Origin: Edwardsiella piscicida
GTDB lineage: Bacteria > Pseudomonadota > Gammaproteobacteria > Enterobacterales > Enterobacteriaceae
Assembly (NCBI RefSeq): GCF_001896205.1
Contig: NZ_MPNU01000001.1
Location: forward strand, 3,463,952-3,527,951
Reading direction: 5' to 3'
Length of the DNA: 64,000 nt
The notes under the pieces are model-generated. The model worked only from the letters and a program-made list of their open reading frames with translations. It was not told the DNA's origin and made no database searches. Positions 1 through 11,274 of this stretch are shown in pieces (position 1 is the first letter of the stretch; the number at the start of each line of letters is the position of its first letter). Position numbers and translations under genes: made by a program.

Positions 1-432
1 TTTTGAGCTGGCGAATGTCGGACGAACCGATATGAGGGAAAATATAAAGCTCAAGATAGCGAAGAACACGCGATCGATGGTCTTCACTCCAGCGCTTGTT
101 ACTTGCATGCCATTCACGAGCAATGGTTTCGAACGTATATGCCCCCGAATTCTCGGCCTGAGCTTCTTTCTGTTCGGCTTTTGGGTCAATGCCCTGAACT
201 AACAGCTTTTTAGCTTCGTCGCGCTTTGCTCTTGCCTGAGCAAGCGTCACTGTAGGCCAAACACCAAAAGCGAGGCGATCCTCTTTTTTGTCTGAGGGGC
301 GTCGGTATTTCATGCGCCAGTATTTAGACCCCTTGGCCGAAACCTCGAGATACAAACCGCCGCCATCGGCCATTTTGTAGCTTTTGTCTTTTGGCTTTGC
401 AGTCTCAACTTGTCTGGCGTTGAGCTTCATTT
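1..432 (-). CDS. P4-type tyrosine-recombinase integrase, N-terminal part
   Basis: The first 144 codons of an integrase that runs off the left edge, so the catalytic R-H-R-Y domain is not visible. The protein begins MKLNARQVETAKPKDKSYKM and has the features of the N-terminal arm-binding domain of P4-like integrases (DUF4102): a GGGLYLEV strand, an SKYWRMKYR segment, then LAFGVWPTVTLAQARAKRDEA. The start of the core-binding domain follows (FETIAREWHASNKRWSEDH). It lies just 3' of a leuX-type tRNA and on the same strand, the arrangement seen for intB next to leuX in E. coli. It should excise and integrate the element at the tRNA. Whether the gene is intact cannot be judged here. Confidence 0.88.
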
Positions 433-483
433 GGGGGCACATTTCTAATCGAAGTTAAGATGTCCCCAATTATGCCCCCAACG
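433..483. repeat. TTGGGGGCA repeat cluster upstream of the integrase
   Basis: TTGGGGGCAC starts at 433, just before the integrase start codon. Two opposite-facing copies follow: TCCCCAA ending at 471 and TGCCCCCAA at 475-483. Such repeats next to integrase genes are usually arm-type binding sites or autoregulatory operators. That role is inferred from position only. Confidence 0.5.
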
Positions 484-593
484 ACATCCGGATTTCAACG
501 GACAACCTCGAACGACTCAGGACGTAAAAATCGCTGCAAACATTGATTTTTAAAGGATAATTGGACTTTCTCGGATGGTCTTGGAAGTACTAA

Positions 594-678
594 TGGTGCC
601 GAAGGCCGGACTCGAACCGGCACGTATTTCTACGGTTGATTTTGAATCAACTGCGTCTACCGATTTCGCCACTCCGGC
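594..678 (-). tRNA. leuX: tRNA-Leu (CAA anticodon), leuX-like
   Basis: The 85-nt minus-strand sequence folds as a class II tRNA. The 5' acceptor GCCGGAG pairs with CTTCGGC (one G-U pair), followed by the encoded ACCA end. The D arm contains GGTAGACGC, and the anticodon stem TTGAT/ATCAA encloses a loop with anticodon CAA. A long variable arm is present, and the T arm reads GGTTCGAGTCC. Apart from the acceptor, it matches my memory of E. coli leuX almost base for base. This tRNA is a common island integration site, and an integrase follows directly at its 3' end. Confidence 0.96.
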
Positions 679-704
679 ACGGAAGGGGATGCGGAAACCC
701 GTGC

Positions 705-732
705 ATTATACCCGCTGGCGATCGCCATGCAA
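705..732 (-). promoter_or_regulatory. sigma70 promoter of the tRNA-Leu gene
   Basis: On the minus strand a -35 TTGCAT (727-732) is followed after 16 bp by a perfect -10 TATAAT (705-710). The tRNA 5' end lies 27 bases further on. A GC-rich stretch follows the -10, as expected of a stable-RNA discriminator. Confidence 0.8.
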
Positions 733-870
733 CAGATATCCGCCGCGGCGGTTTTCAACTGTTGAAAAAAGCACCTCAGTCGATAGGTGCGCTGGTTTTT
801 CAGCGTGTTAGCAAGGGATGGCGCCAGGCCTATGCGGCTGTAGCCCGCAAGGCCGCAAATCGACAGAGAC

Positions 871-895
871 AAAAAAGGCGGGTCAGTGACCCGCC
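871..895 (-). terminator. Rho-independent terminator of ldtB
   Basis: GGCGGGTCA (877-885) pairs perfectly with TGACCCGCC (887-895). Read on the minus strand the hairpin is followed by six T residues (876-871). It lies 26 bases past the ldtB stop codon. Confidence 0.88.
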
Positions 896-920
896 TGGCT
901 ATCTGGCCCAGCGCATGGAC

Positions 921-1841
921 TCAGTTGATCTTCACCGGCATGCCGGAGCGGGCCTTCAGGGCTTCGTCTACGGCGTGGGTGCTGACGCTGGGGTCGGCGA
1001 CGATCTTAGTCACCGCGGCGTTGAGCTGGATCGGGACCGGCGCGCGGGACTGCCACTCCGCTTCGGTGGTGGAGAGCGGGTTATGCACCTCGATATAGCG
1101 GGAGCCGTCCGGTTCGACGGTGGCTTTTACCGGTTCGTCGATAAACTGCACGCGGGTGCCGACCGGGACGTTGTCAAACAGCCACTTGATGTCCGGGTCG
1201 CGCAGGCGCACGCAGCCGTGGCTGACGCGCAGGCCGATGCCGAAGTTGGCGTTGGTGCCGTGCACCGCATACAGGCGGCCGACATACAGGGCGTACAGCC
1301 CCATCGGGTTGTCCGGGCCGGCGGGGAAGACAGCGGGCAGGTACTGGCCGTTGGCGGCGTACTCTTCGTGCATCTTCTTGGTCGGGGTCCAGGTCGGGCC
1401 GGCTTTCTTGCGCTGGACGGAGGTCACCCAGTTCATCGGGGTGTCGCGGCCCAGCTGGCCGATGCCGATCGGCAGTACGATCACCGTCTTACTGCCTTTC
1501 GGGTAGTAGTACAGACGCATTTCAGCGCTGTTGATCACGATCCCCTCGTGGGGCGTGTTCGGCAGGATCAGCTGCTGCGGGATGGTCAGGCTACGACCTG
1601 CGCGCGGCAGGTAGGGATCGACGCCGGGGTTGGCTTCCAGCATGTTGCTCAGCCCCATCTGGTACTGGGCAGCAAAATGCTCCAGCGGGTACTTACTGTC
1701 TTCCGGGACCTTGATCTGCAGGTTCTCGCCAACCACTCGGCTGTTGTTCGCCGGCAGAGGGTATACCACGGCAAACGCAGACTGCACGCAGGCAGTCGCG
1801 GCCAGAAGTACCGTGAGAAGCGCACGGATACTCATTTTCAT
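921..1841 (-). CDS. ldtB: L,D-transpeptidase LdtB (YbiS)
   Basis: A periplasmic L,D-transpeptidase of the ErfK/YbiS/YcfS/YnhG group, which attaches Braun lipoprotein to the meso-DAP residue of peptidoglycan. The 306 residues match the E. coli YbiS length. A signal peptide covers about residues 1-24 (ending QSAFA). A LysM-like region follows ([21 protein letters not shown]). The YkuD catalytic domain occupies about residues 100-235, with the active-site run [20 protein letters not shown] carrying the His and Cys. Sequence similarity is highest to YbiS among the paralogues, for example [16 protein letters not shown]. It is transcribed alone with its own terminator. A TATAAT at 1914-1919 on the minus strand may be its -10 box. 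Confidence 0.93.
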   Translation of the reverse strand: MKMSIRALLTVLLAATACVQSAFAVVYPLPANNSRVVGENLQIKVPEDSKYPLEHFAAQYQMGLSNMLEANPGVDPYLPRAGRSLTIPQQLILPNTPHEGIVINSAEMRLYYYPKGSKTVIVLPIGIGQLGRDTPMNWVTSVQRKKAGPTWTPTKKMHEEYAANGQYLPAVFPAGPDNPMGLYALYVGRLYAVHGTNANFGIGLRVSHGCVRLRDPDIKWLFDNVPVGTRVQFIDEPVKATVEPDGSRYIEVHNPLSTTEAEWQSRAPVPIQLNAAVTKIVADPSVSTHAVDEALKARSGMPVKIN

Positions 1842-2160
1842 GTTTCTATTCCTGTTGGGTGCTTAACGCCGCGCAGGCGGTTGTTCGGTTACAGTCACAA
1901 ATGACCGCTGCGCATTATATGTTCACAGAGGACAAAGAGGAAAAAATAACTGCGCTGCGGCAGAAAATTTCACCGTGGCCGCCCCCGTTCTGCCTCTCTC
2001 TTTACAGCGTAGCAAGATTACCCTTGCATGTGCGCTGCGTCACATTCATTTTTACCCGCGGCAGCACTCTGGCGGGATTTTTTACAAAATTCCCGGTGAA
2101 AAGCGCTGCCGTGCAGCGTTGGCTGGCATTACTATACTTACCCTCTTAATTCCCTAGCGT
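1842..2160. other. Intergenic region between divergent ldtB and ampH
   Basis: 319 bases with no convincing gene. It must hold the promoters of both neighbours. A TATAAT on the minus strand (1914-1919) could serve ldtB, though I see no good -35 at the right distance. The short reading frames here lack ribosome binding sites and conserved features. Confidence 0.6.
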
Positions 2161-3321
2161 TTGAATGACATGGATACTCGTTTTCGCTCTTTTTTTCCGC
2201 TGGCCGCGCTGGCCATCGGCTGTCTGCTGAGCGGCGTTTCCGCCCGCGCCGCTACGCCGGATGCCCAGATCCGCGCGACCGTTGATCGCTACGCCGAGCA
2301 TATCTTTTACAACAGCGGCGCCACCGGGATGGCGCTGGTCGCTATCGACGGCAGGGAGCAGCTGTTCCGCAGCTACGGTGAGACCAAGCCGGGCAACCAT
2401 CAGCGCCCGCGCCCCGACTCGCTGATCCGTATCGCCTCCCTGACCAAGCTGATGACCAGTGAAGTGCTGGTCAAGCTGGACGCCGAGGGCAAGGTCAAGC
2501 TGACCGATCCCCTGTCGCGCTATGCACCGTCGGGTAAGCGTGTGCCCACTAACGCCTCCGGCAGACCGATCCGCCTGATGCACCTGGCCTCCCACACCAG
2601 CGGTCTGCCGCGCGAGCAGCCGGGCGGCGCCGCCAATCGGGCGGTGTTCACCTGGCCGACCTATAGCCAGCGCTGGCAGTGGCTGCAGCGCGCGCGTCTG
2701 AGCGTGGCCCCGGGCAGCAGCGCCGCCTACTCTAACCTGGCCTACGATCTGCTGGCCGACGCCCTGGCCCACGCCACCAAGCAGAGCTACCCGGCGCTGT
2801 TTCAGCGCCTGATCGCCCGCCCGCTGGGGATGAGCAGCACCACCTATACCCCGACGGCGGCGCAGTGCGCGCGTCTGATGATCCCGGCGCGTAGCGCCAG
2901 CCCCTGTATCTCCTCGCTGGCGGCCATCGGCAGCGGCGGCGTCTACTCCACGCCGGACGACATGCGCCGCTGGATGCAGCAGTTTCTGGCCGGTGGTCAG
3001 CAGCCGCGCAGCCCCTATGCCGCCCGTCTGCTGAAGATGTACTACCCGCGCGCTAAGCTGAATCAGGTGAAAGGCATGGATGTGCCGGGCAAGGCCTCCG
3101 CCTTGGGGCTGGGATGGGTGGCGATGGCGCCGCAGGATGGGCACCCGGCCATCATTCAGAAGACCGGCGGCGCCGGCGGCTTTATTACCTATATGGCGCT
3201 GATCCCGGAGAAAAACATCGGGGTCTTCGTGGTGGTGACCCGCAGCGATCTGACCCGCTTTAAGAACATGAGCGACGGGGTTAACGATCTGGTCAGCGCG
3301 CTGGCGGCGCAGAAGCGCTAG
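2161..3321 (+). CDS. ampH: D-alanyl-D-alanine carboxypeptidase/endopeptidase AmpH
   Basis: A class C beta-lactamase-fold penicillin-binding protein that trims and recycles peptidoglycan peptides in the periplasm. The SxxK motif is SLTK (in IASLTKLMTSE), the YxN motif is YSN (in AAYSNLAYDLL) and the third motif is KTGG (in IIQKTGGAGGF). A signal peptide covers about residues 1-30 (ending VSARA). Length and sequence match E. coli AmpH (385 aa) over the whole protein. The frame opens with TTG at 2161. An ATG at 2170 is an equally good start, and neither has a strong Shine-Dalgarno sequence. It ends against the convergent lptG and shares a terminator with it. Confidence 0.93.
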   Translation: MNDMDTRFRSFFPLAALAIGCLLSGVSARAATPDAQIRATVDRYAEHIFYNSGATGMALVAIDGREQLFRSYGETKPGNHQRPRPDSLIRIASLTKLMTSEVLVKLDAEGKVKLTDPLSRYAPSGKRVPTNASGRPIRLMHLASHTSGLPREQPGGAANRAVFTWPTYSQRWQWLQRARLSVAPGSSAAYSNLAYDLLADALAHATKQSYPALFQRLIARPLGMSSTTYTPTAAQCARLMIPARSASPCISSLAAIGSGGVYSTPDDMRRWMQQFLAGGQQPRSPYAARLLKMYYPRAKLNQVKGMDVPGKASALGLGWVAMAPQDGHPAIIQKTGGAGGFITYMALIPEKNIGVFVVVTRSDLTRFKNMSDGVNDLVSALAAQKR

Positions 3322-3398
3322 GCGGACGCGAGGCTCGAAGTGAGCACACGCTTACGTCGCATCGTATGGGGTGCGGCGCCGGAGAGACAGCAAAAAAA

Positions 3399-3420
3399 GG
3401 GGCGCCGTGGCGCCCCTTTT
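3399..3420. terminator. Bidirectional terminator between ampH and lptG
   Basis: GGGGCGCC (3399-3406) and GGCGCCCC (3409-3416) form a perfect 8-bp stem with a 2-base loop. A-runs precede it (3392-3398) and T-runs follow it, so it can terminate both convergent genes. Confidence 0.9.
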
Positions 3421-3435
3421 CTCTGTGCGCTGCGC

Positions 3436-4506
3436 CTAACTGCGGCGCAGCAGCAGATAGACGCTAAGCCCCAGAAACAGCGCGCTGGGCAGCACCGCCC
3501 CGATCACCGGCGGCACGTTGTACACCAGGCTCATCGGGCCGAAGATCTGGTCCAGCACGTAGAAGACGAAGCCAAAGCAGATGCCGGTCAGCACCCGTAC
3601 CCCCATCGGCACGCTGCGCAGCGGGCCGAAGATAAACGACAGCGCCATCAGCATCATCACCGCCACGGAGAGCGGCGCAAAGATCTTGCTCCACAGGTTG
3701 AGCTGGTAGCGGCTGGACTCCTGACCGCTCTGCTTCAGGTATTTGACGTAGTGGTACAGCCCGCTGATGGAGAGGGAGTCGGGGCTGACCGCCACCACCC
3801 CCAGCTTGTCCGGCGTCAGGTTGGTCTTCCATACCCCGCTCAGGGTGCGTGAGCCGGTGATCATCTTCGGATCGGTCAGGTTGGACTCCTCCACCTGGGC
3901 CAGCTTCCACTGCTTGCCGTCAAAGGTGGCCGACGCCGCGTAGCGCAGCGAGGTCAGCTTACGCTGGGCATTCAGTGTGTAAATGCTCACCCCGCCAAGG
4001 GTACGGTCGTTCACCACCTGGGCGATATAGACAAACTGGTTGCCATCTTTAGCCCACAGCCCGCCCTGGGTCGACAGCAGCGAGCCGCCGTACATCTGCT
4101 GGGCGCGGTAGTTGCGCGCCGCCTGATCCCCCTGCGGGGCGACCCACTCGCCGATGGCCATGGTCAGCAGCACCAGCGGGATGGCGGTCTTCATCACCGC
4201 CGATGCCACCTGCATACGGGTAAAGCCGGCGGCCTGCATCACCACCAGCTCGCTGCGCTGCGCCAGCATCCCCAGCCCGAGCAGCGCACCGAGCAGCGCC
4301 GCCATCGGAAAGAAGATTTCGATATCCTTGGGGATACTCAGCAGGGTAAACAGGCCGGCGCCGGCCACGGAGTAGTCGCCCTGACCCACCTTGCGCAGCT
4401 GATCGACAAACTTGATGATGCCCGACAGCGACACCAGCATGAACAGGGTCATCATGATGGTGTTGAAGATGGTGCGGCCAATATAACGATCGAGAACGCC
4501 AAACAT
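3436..4506 (-). CDS. lptG: LPS export ABC transporter permease LptG
   Basis: An inner-membrane subunit of the LptB2FG complex, which extracts lipopolysaccharide from the inner membrane and passes it to LptC and LptA. The 356 residues match the family. Transmembrane segments lie at about residues 13-35, 55-80 and 95-120, followed by a periplasmic beta-jellyroll and three C-terminal membrane segments (about 270-350). Strong identity to E. coli runs through GVLDRYIGRTIF and GEWVAPQGDQAARNYR. The ATG at 4506 overlaps the lptF stop as TGATG, which shows translational coupling. The frame extends 20 codons further upstream into lptF, but that part is not conserved. Confidence 0.95.
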   Translation of the reverse strand: MFGVLDRYIGRTIFNTIMMTLFMLVSLSGIIKFVDQLRKVGQGDYSVAGAGLFTLLSIPKDIEIFFPMAALLGALLGLGMLAQRSELVVMQAAGFTRMQVASAVMKTAIPLVLLTMAIGEWVAPQGDQAARNYRAQQMYGGSLLSTQGGLWAKDGNQFVYIAQVVNDRTLGGVSIYTLNAQRKLTSLRYAASATFDGKQWKLAQVEESNLTDPKMITGSRTLSGVWKTNLTPDKLGVVAVSPDSLSISGLYHYVKYLKQSGQESSRYQLNLWSKIFAPLSVAVMMLMALSFIFGPLRSVPMGVRVLTGICFGFVFYVLDQIFGPMSLVYNVPPVIGAVLPSALFLGLSVYLLLRRS

Positions 4507-5606
4507 CAGGCCACTCCTTTTCCGCTCAGGCGCGCACGCAGGCGGCGCATCGGGACGGTATCCCACAGGTTAAGCACGACGGCCAGCAGCAGGTAGAGAC
4601 CGTTCACCCCCCACATCCAGATCATCGGGTCCAGCTTGTCCTTGCCGCCGTTGGAGCGCAGGGAGCTCTGCAGCAGGAAGAAGATAAGGTACAGCAGCAT
4701 CGCCGGCAGCATCGACAGCACCCGCCCCTGGCGCGGGTTGACCACGCTGAGCGGCACCACCATCAGCGCCATCACGATCACCGAGAATACCAGGGTCAGG
4801 CGCCAGTGAAACTCGGCGCGGAAGCTCGGCTCCTGCGAGTGCCACAGGGCGGACATGCTGGCCTGATCGGCGTTATTGGGGTCTAGCATCGCCGATTTAT
4901 GGCCGATGATCGCCGAATAGTCGACAAAGTCGGTGATACGGAAGTCGCGCAGCATGGCGGTGCCCTCATAGCGGGTGCCGCTGTCCAGCACCACCTTCTG
5001 CGCGCCGTCCTTCATCTCCACCAGATGACCGCTGTCGGCCACCACCACCGACGGGCGCTGGGAGCCGCTGGGGCGCAGCTGGGCCAGGAAGACGTTATGG
5101 AATTTTTTGTCCTTCACATTGCCGACAAACAGCACGTAGTTGCCGTCCTGCGAGGGCTGAAACTGCCCCTCCGCCAGCGACGCCAGGCCGGGGTTGGCCC
5201 GCGCCTCGGCCATCACCTCGTCCGAGTGCAGCGAGGACCACGGGCTCAGCCAGAAGGCGTTGACCAGCGCCAGCGCGCCGGTAATAAAGGCCAGCGCCAT
5301 CGCCGCCTTCACCAGCACCGCCTTGCTCAGGCCACAGGCGTGCATCACCGTGATCTCGCTCTCCGTGTACAGTCTGCCCAGCGTCATCAGCAGCCCCAGG
5401 AACAGGCTGAGCGGAAGAATGAGCTGGGCCATCTCCGGTATTCCCAGCCCGAGCAGGGAAAATACCAGATTGGTCGGGATATCACCGTTCACCACCGCCC
5501 CTAAAATTCGCACCATCTTTTGACAAAAAAAGATCAGTAGCAGAATAAACAGGATAGCGACCTGGCTCTTAAAGGTTTCCCGTACTAGATATCTAATGAT
5601 GATCAC
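4506..5606 (-). CDS. lptF: LPS export ABC transporter permease LptF
   Basis: Partner permease of LptG in the LPS extraction complex. The 366 residues equal the E. coli length. Six membrane segments are arranged as three N-terminal, a periplasmic beta domain, and three C-terminal. The conserved start IIIRYLVRETFKSQ and the segment ESEITVMHACGLSK, part of the cytoplasmic coupling helix that contacts LptB, are both present. It is the first gene of lptFG, divergent from pepA, the same order as in E. coli. The upstream region carries an unusual tandem repeat, listed separately. Confidence 0.95.
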   Translation of the reverse strand: MIIIRYLVRETFKSQVAILFILLLIFFCQKMVRILGAVVNGDIPTNLVFSLLGLGIPEMAQLILPLSLFLGLLMTLGRLYTESEITVMHACGLSKAVLVKAAMALAFITGALALVNAFWLSPWSSLHSDEVMAEARANPGLASLAEGQFQPSQDGNYVLFVGNVKDKKFHNVFLAQLRPSGSQRPSVVVADSGHLVEMKDGAQKVVLDSGTRYEGTAMLRDFRITDFVDYSAIIGHKSAMLDPNNADQASMSALWHSQEPSFRAEFHWRLTLVFSVIVMALMVVPLSVVNPRQGRVLSMLPAMLLYLIFFLLQSSLRSNGGKDKLDPMIWMWGVNGLYLLLAVVLNLWDTVPMRRLRARLSGKGVA

Positions 5607-7566
<1,960 letters not shown>

Positions 7567-7574
7567 TCCCGCCT

Positions 7575-7598
7575 CTCCCCACCCGCACGGGCGGGGAG
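7575..7598. terminator. GC-rich hairpin after pepA, weak terminator candidate
   Basis: CTCCCC (7575-7580) pairs with GGGGAG (7593-7598), with an inner CCCG/CGGG stem and one A-C mismatch. No T-run follows, so readthrough into holC is possible. Confidence 0.4.
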
Positions 7599-7721
7599 GC
7601 ATGAATATTCCCGCCATTGCTGTAGAATAGAAGACTGGGTCGTCCGCCGCGCGGGCGACCGCGCCCCGTCGCTGATCCCGGCGGTGGGGCATTCACCCAT
7701 GCAGGATAGATCCGACTCCCG

Positions 7722-8171
7722 ATGAAACAGGCAACCTTTTATTTGCTGGAGCAGCCCCAGGCGGCAGACGCGCCGGACGATGTAGAAACGCTGGCCTGCG
7801 ATCTGGCCTGCCAGCACTGGCGCGCCGGTAAACGGGTGCTGCTGGCCTGCGCCAGCCAGGAGCAGGCGCTGCGCCTGGACGAGGCGCTGTGGGCGCGCGA
7901 TCCGCAGCAGTTCGTGCCGCACAGCCTGGCCGGAGAGGGGCCGCGCTTCGGCGCGCCGGTGGAGCTGTCCTGGCCGGGCAAACGCGGCAGCGCGCCGCGC
8001 GAGCTGTTAATCAGCCTGCTGCCGACGTTCGCGGATTTTGCCACCGCTTTCCATGAAGTGATAGACTTCGTGCCTTACGAAGACGCATTAAAGCAGTTGG
8101 CGCGCGAACGCTATAAAGCCTATCGCAGCGTCGGCTTTCACTTGACCACGGCGACGCCGCCAACTCACTGA
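7722..8171 (+). CDS. holC: DNA polymerase III chi subunit HolC
   Basis: The chi subunit pairs with psi (HolD) and links the clamp loader to single-strand binding protein at the replication fork. The 149 residues match E. coli (147). The opening MKQATFYLLEQ and the segment ELLISLLPTFADFATAFHEV are conserved, as is the C-terminal VDFVPYEDALKQLARERYKAYR-type region, here read as IDFVPYEDALKQLARERYK. It lies 24 bases upstream of valS and is probably co-transcribed with it. The Shine-Dalgarno sequence is weak. Confidence 0.94.
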   Translation: MKQATFYLLEQPQAADAPDDVETLACDLACQHWRAGKRVLLACASQEQALRLDEALWARDPQQFVPHSLAGEGPRFGAPVELSWPGKRGSAPRELLISLLPTFADFATAFHEVIDFVPYEDALKQLARERYKAYRSVGFHLTTATPPTH

Positions 8172-8195
8172 CCGATCAGACGAAACAGACGAAGA

Positions 8196-11051
8196 ATGGA
8201 AAAAACATACAACCCGCAAGACATCGAACAGCCGCTGTATGCGCACTGGGAACAGCAGGGCTACTTTAAGCCTAACGGCGACACCAGCAAAGAAAGCTTC
8301 TGCATCATGATCCCGCCGCCGAACGTGACCGGCAGCCTGCACATGGGCCACGCGTTCCAGCAGACCATCATGGACACCATGATCCGCTACCAGCGCATGC
8401 AGGGGAAAAACACCCTGTGGCAGGTGGGGACCGACCATGCCGGTATCGCCACCCAGATGGTGGTTGAGCGTAAGATTGCGGCCGAAGAGGGCAAGACCCG
8501 CCACGACTACGGCCGTGATGCCTTCATCGACAAGATCTGGCAGTGGAAGGCCGAATCCGGCGGCACCATTACCCGCCAGATGCGCCGTCTGGGCAACTCC
8601 GTCGACTGGGAGCGCGAGCGCTTTACCATGGACGACGGCCTGTCCAACGCGGTGAAAGAAGTCTTCGTCCGTCTGTATCAGGAAGATCTGATCTACCGCG
8701 GCAAGCGTCTGGTCAACTGGGATCCGAAGCTGCGCACCGCCATTTCCGATCTGGAAGTGGAGAACCGAGAAACCAAGGGCTCCATGTGGCATCTGCGCTA
8801 CCCGCTGGCCGACGGTGCCAAGACCGCAGAGGGTCAGGATCACCTGGTGGTCGCCACCACCCGTCCGGAGACCCTGCTGGGCGACACCGGCGTGGCGGTC
8901 AACCCGGAGGATCCGCGCTACAAAGATCTGATCGGCAAGTTTGTCATCGTCCCGCTGGTCAACCGCCGCATTCCCATCGTCGGCGACGAACACGCCGACA
9001 TGGAGAAAGGCACCGGCTGCGTGAAGATCACCCCGGCGCACGATTTCAACGACTATGAGGTCGGTCGTCGCCACCAGCTGCCGATGATCAACATCCTCAC
9101 CTTCGACGCCAACATTCGCGATCAGGCGCAGGTGCTGGACACCAACGGCGTCGAGTGCGATGCCTACAGCGATGAGCTGCCGGCCGAATTCCGCGGCATG
9201 GAGCGCTTTGCCGCCCGTAAGGCCATCGTCAAGGCCTGCGACGAGGCCGGTCTGCTGGTCGAGATCAAACCGCACGATCTGACGGTGCCCTACGGCGACC
9301 GCGGCGGCGTGGTGATCGAGCCGATGCTGACCGACCAGTGGTACGTGCGCGCCGCCCCGCTGGCCAAGCCGGCCATTGAAGCGGTCGAAAACGGCGACAT
9401 TCAGTTTGTGCCTAAGCAGTACGAAAACATGTACTTCTCCTGGATGCGCGACATTCAGGACTGGTGTATCTCCCGTCAGCTGTGGTGGGGCCACCGCATC
9501 CCGGCCTGGTACGACGCCGACGGCCGCGTCTACGTCGGCCGCAGCGAAGAAGAGGTACGCAGCGAAAACGGCCTGGGCGCCGAGGTGACGCTGACCCAGG
9601 ACAACGACGTGCTGGACACCTGGTTCTCCTCTGCCCTGTGGACCTTCTCCACCCTGGGCTGGCCGGAGAACACCGACGCGCTGAAGACCTTCCACCCGAC
9701 CAACGTGCTGACCAGCGGCTTCGACATCATCTTCTTCTGGATCGCCCGCATGATCATGATGACCATGCACTTCATCAAGGATGACGACGGCAAGCCGCAG
9801 GTGCCGTTCAAGACCGTGTATATCACCGGTCTGATCCGCGACGACGAAGGGCAGAAGATGTCCAAGTCCAAGGGCAACGTCATCGATCCGCTGGATATGA
9901 TCGACGGCATCAGCCTGCCGGCGCTGCTGGAGAAACGCACCGGCAACATGATGCAGCCGCAGCTGGCCGAGAAGATCGCCAAGCGCACCGAGAAGCAGTT
10001 CCCGGACGGCATCGAGCCGCACGGCACCGACGCCCTGCGCTTCACCCTGTCGGCCCTGGCCTCCACCGGCCGCGACATCAACTGGGACATGAAGCGCCTG
10101 GAAGGCTACCGCAACTTCTGTAACAAGCTGTGGAACGCCAGCCGCTTTGTGCTGATGAACACCGAAGGCCACGACTGCGGCTTTAACGACGGCGAAAAGG
10201 TCTACTCGCTGGCCGATCGCTGGATCCTGGCGGAGTTCAACCGCACGGTGAAGGCCATGCGTGAGGCGCTGGATAGCTATCGCTTTGATATCGCGGCCAA
10301 TATCCTGTACGAGTTCACCTGGAACCAGTTCTGCGACTGGTATCTGGAGCTGGCCAAGCCGGCGATCAACGGCGGCAGCGACGCCGAGCTGCGCGGCACC
10401 CGCCACACCCTGGTCACCGTGCTGGAAGGCCTGCTGCGCCTGGCGCACCCGATCATTCCGTTCATCACCGAGACCATCTGGCAGCGGGTCAAGCCGCTGG
10501 TCGGCATCGACGCCGATACCATCATGCTGCAGCCCTACCCGCAGTATGACGCGGCGCTGGACGACGCGCAGGCGCTCTCCGATCTGGAGTGGATCAAGCA
10601 GGCCATCATCGCGGTGCGTAACATCCGCGCCGAAATGAACATCGCCCCGAGCAAGCCGCTGGATCTGCTGCTGCGCGACGCCAGCGCTGACGCCCAGCGT
10701 CGCGTGGAGCAGAACAGCAGCTTTATCCAGTCGCTGGCGCGCCTGCAGAGCATCACCCTGCTGCCGGCCGGCGACAAGGGCCCGGTCTCCGTCACCAAGC
10801 TGGTGGAGGGCGCCGAGCTGCTGATCCCGATGGCCGGTCTGGTCGATAAAGCCGCCGAGCTGGATCGCCTGACCAAAGAGGTGGCCAAGATCGACGGCGA
10901 GATCGCCCGCATCGAAGCCAAGCTCTCCAACGAAGGCTTTGTGGCGCGTGCCCCGGAGGCGGTGGTCGCCAAGGAGCGCGAAAAGCGGGACGGCTACGCC
11001 GATGCTAAGGCCAAGCTGATCGAACAGCAGGCGGTGATCGCCGCGCTGTAA
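8196..11051 (+). CDS. valS: Valyl-tRNA synthetase
   Basis: A class I aminoacyl-tRNA synthetase that charges tRNA-Val and edits mischarged threonine. The 951 residues equal the E. coli length. The HIGH motif is HMGH ([15 protein letters not shown]) and the KMSKS motif is KMSKSKGN. The CP1 editing domain lies between them (for example [19 protein letters not shown]). A C-terminal coiled coil is present (about 880-950, rich in Lys/Glu, [16 protein letters not shown]). It is followed by a clear terminator. Confidence 0.97.
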   Translation: MEKTYNPQDIEQPLYAHWEQQGYFKPNGDTSKESFCIMIPPPNVTGSLHMGHAFQQTIMDTMIRYQRMQGKNTLWQVGTDHAGIATQMVVERKIAAEEGKTRHDYGRDAFIDKIWQWKAESGGTITRQMRRLGNSVDWERERFTMDDGLSNAVKEVFVRLYQEDLIYRGKRLVNWDPKLRTAISDLEVENRETKGSMWHLRYPLADGAKTAEGQDHLVVATTRPETLLGDTGVAVNPEDPRYKDLIGKFVIVPLVNRRIPIVGDEHADMEKGTGCVKITPAHDFNDYEVGRRHQLPMINILTFDANIRDQAQVLDTNGVECDAYSDELPAEFRGMERFAARKAIVKACDEAGLLVEIKPHDLTVPYGDRGGVVIEPMLTDQWYVRAAPLAKPAIEAVENGDIQFVPKQYENMYFSWMRDIQDWCISRQLWWGHRIPAWYDADGRVYVGRSEEEVRSENGLGAEVTLTQDNDVLDTWFSSALWTFSTLGWPENTDALKTFHPTNVLTSGFDIIFFWIARMIMMTMHFIKDDDGKPQVPFKTVYITGLIRDDEGQKMSKSKGNVIDPLDMIDGISLPALLEKRTGNMMQPQLAEKIAKRTEKQFPDGIEPHGTDALRFTLSALASTGRDINWDMKRLEGYRNFCNKLWNASRFVLMNTEGHDCGFNDGEKVYSLADRWILAEFNRTVKAMREALDSYRFDIAANILYEFTWNQFCDWYLELAKPAINGGSDAELRGTRHTLVTVLEGLLRLAHPIIPFITETIWQRVKPLVGIDADTIMLQPYPQYDAALDDAQALSDLEWIKQAIIAVRNIRAEMNIAPSKPLDLLLRDASADAQRRVEQNSSFIQSLARLQSITLLPAGDKGPVSVTKLVEGAELLIPMAGLVDKAAELDRLTKEVAKIDGEIARIEAKLSNEGFVARAPEAVVAKEREKRDGYADAKAKLIEQQAVIAAL

Positions 11052-11076
11052 TCGCCCCAGCGAGCCAGCACGACAG

Positions 11077-11103
11077 CGGGAGCCAAACGGCTCCCGTTTT
11101 TTT
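11077..11103 (+). terminator. Rho-independent terminator of valS
   Basis: CGGGAGCC (11077-11084) and GGCTCCCG (11089-11096) form an 8-bp stem with an AAAC loop, followed by a run of eight T residues. Confidence 0.93.
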
Positions 11104-11274
11104 TAGTGTACGCCCGCGTCGGCCCGCAAATGCGCGATACCGATGCCAATCCTACCGCAGCGGCTATAATCACAGACAGCACAATCAATCACCTACCGAC
11201 GTTGGGGGCCATCTACGCGCGCACTCCGGTCATCGCCATGCCGGATCGCACCGCCCCCTGATACGAGGAGCCCG

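Noticed and set aside
636-1904. A 422-codon plus-strand frame across the tRNA and ldtB
   Set aside because: It is antisense to a clear L,D-transpeptidase and runs through a tRNA gene.
1859-2157. Short plus-strand frames between ldtB and ampH
   Set aside because: They lack ribosome binding sites and lie in a divergent promoter region.
8088-10448. A 786-codon open frame antisense to valS
   Set aside because: It is a shadow of a highly conserved gene in GC-rich DNA. Its translation is low-complexity His/Gln/Val/Ala-rich, typical of antisense frames, with no recognisable domain.
11105-11274. A possible riboswitch in the 170-base leader of the ABC permease
   Set aside because: I found no match to thiamine, guanidine or other riboswitch cores that I know, nor a terminator or sequestering hairpin before the start codon.
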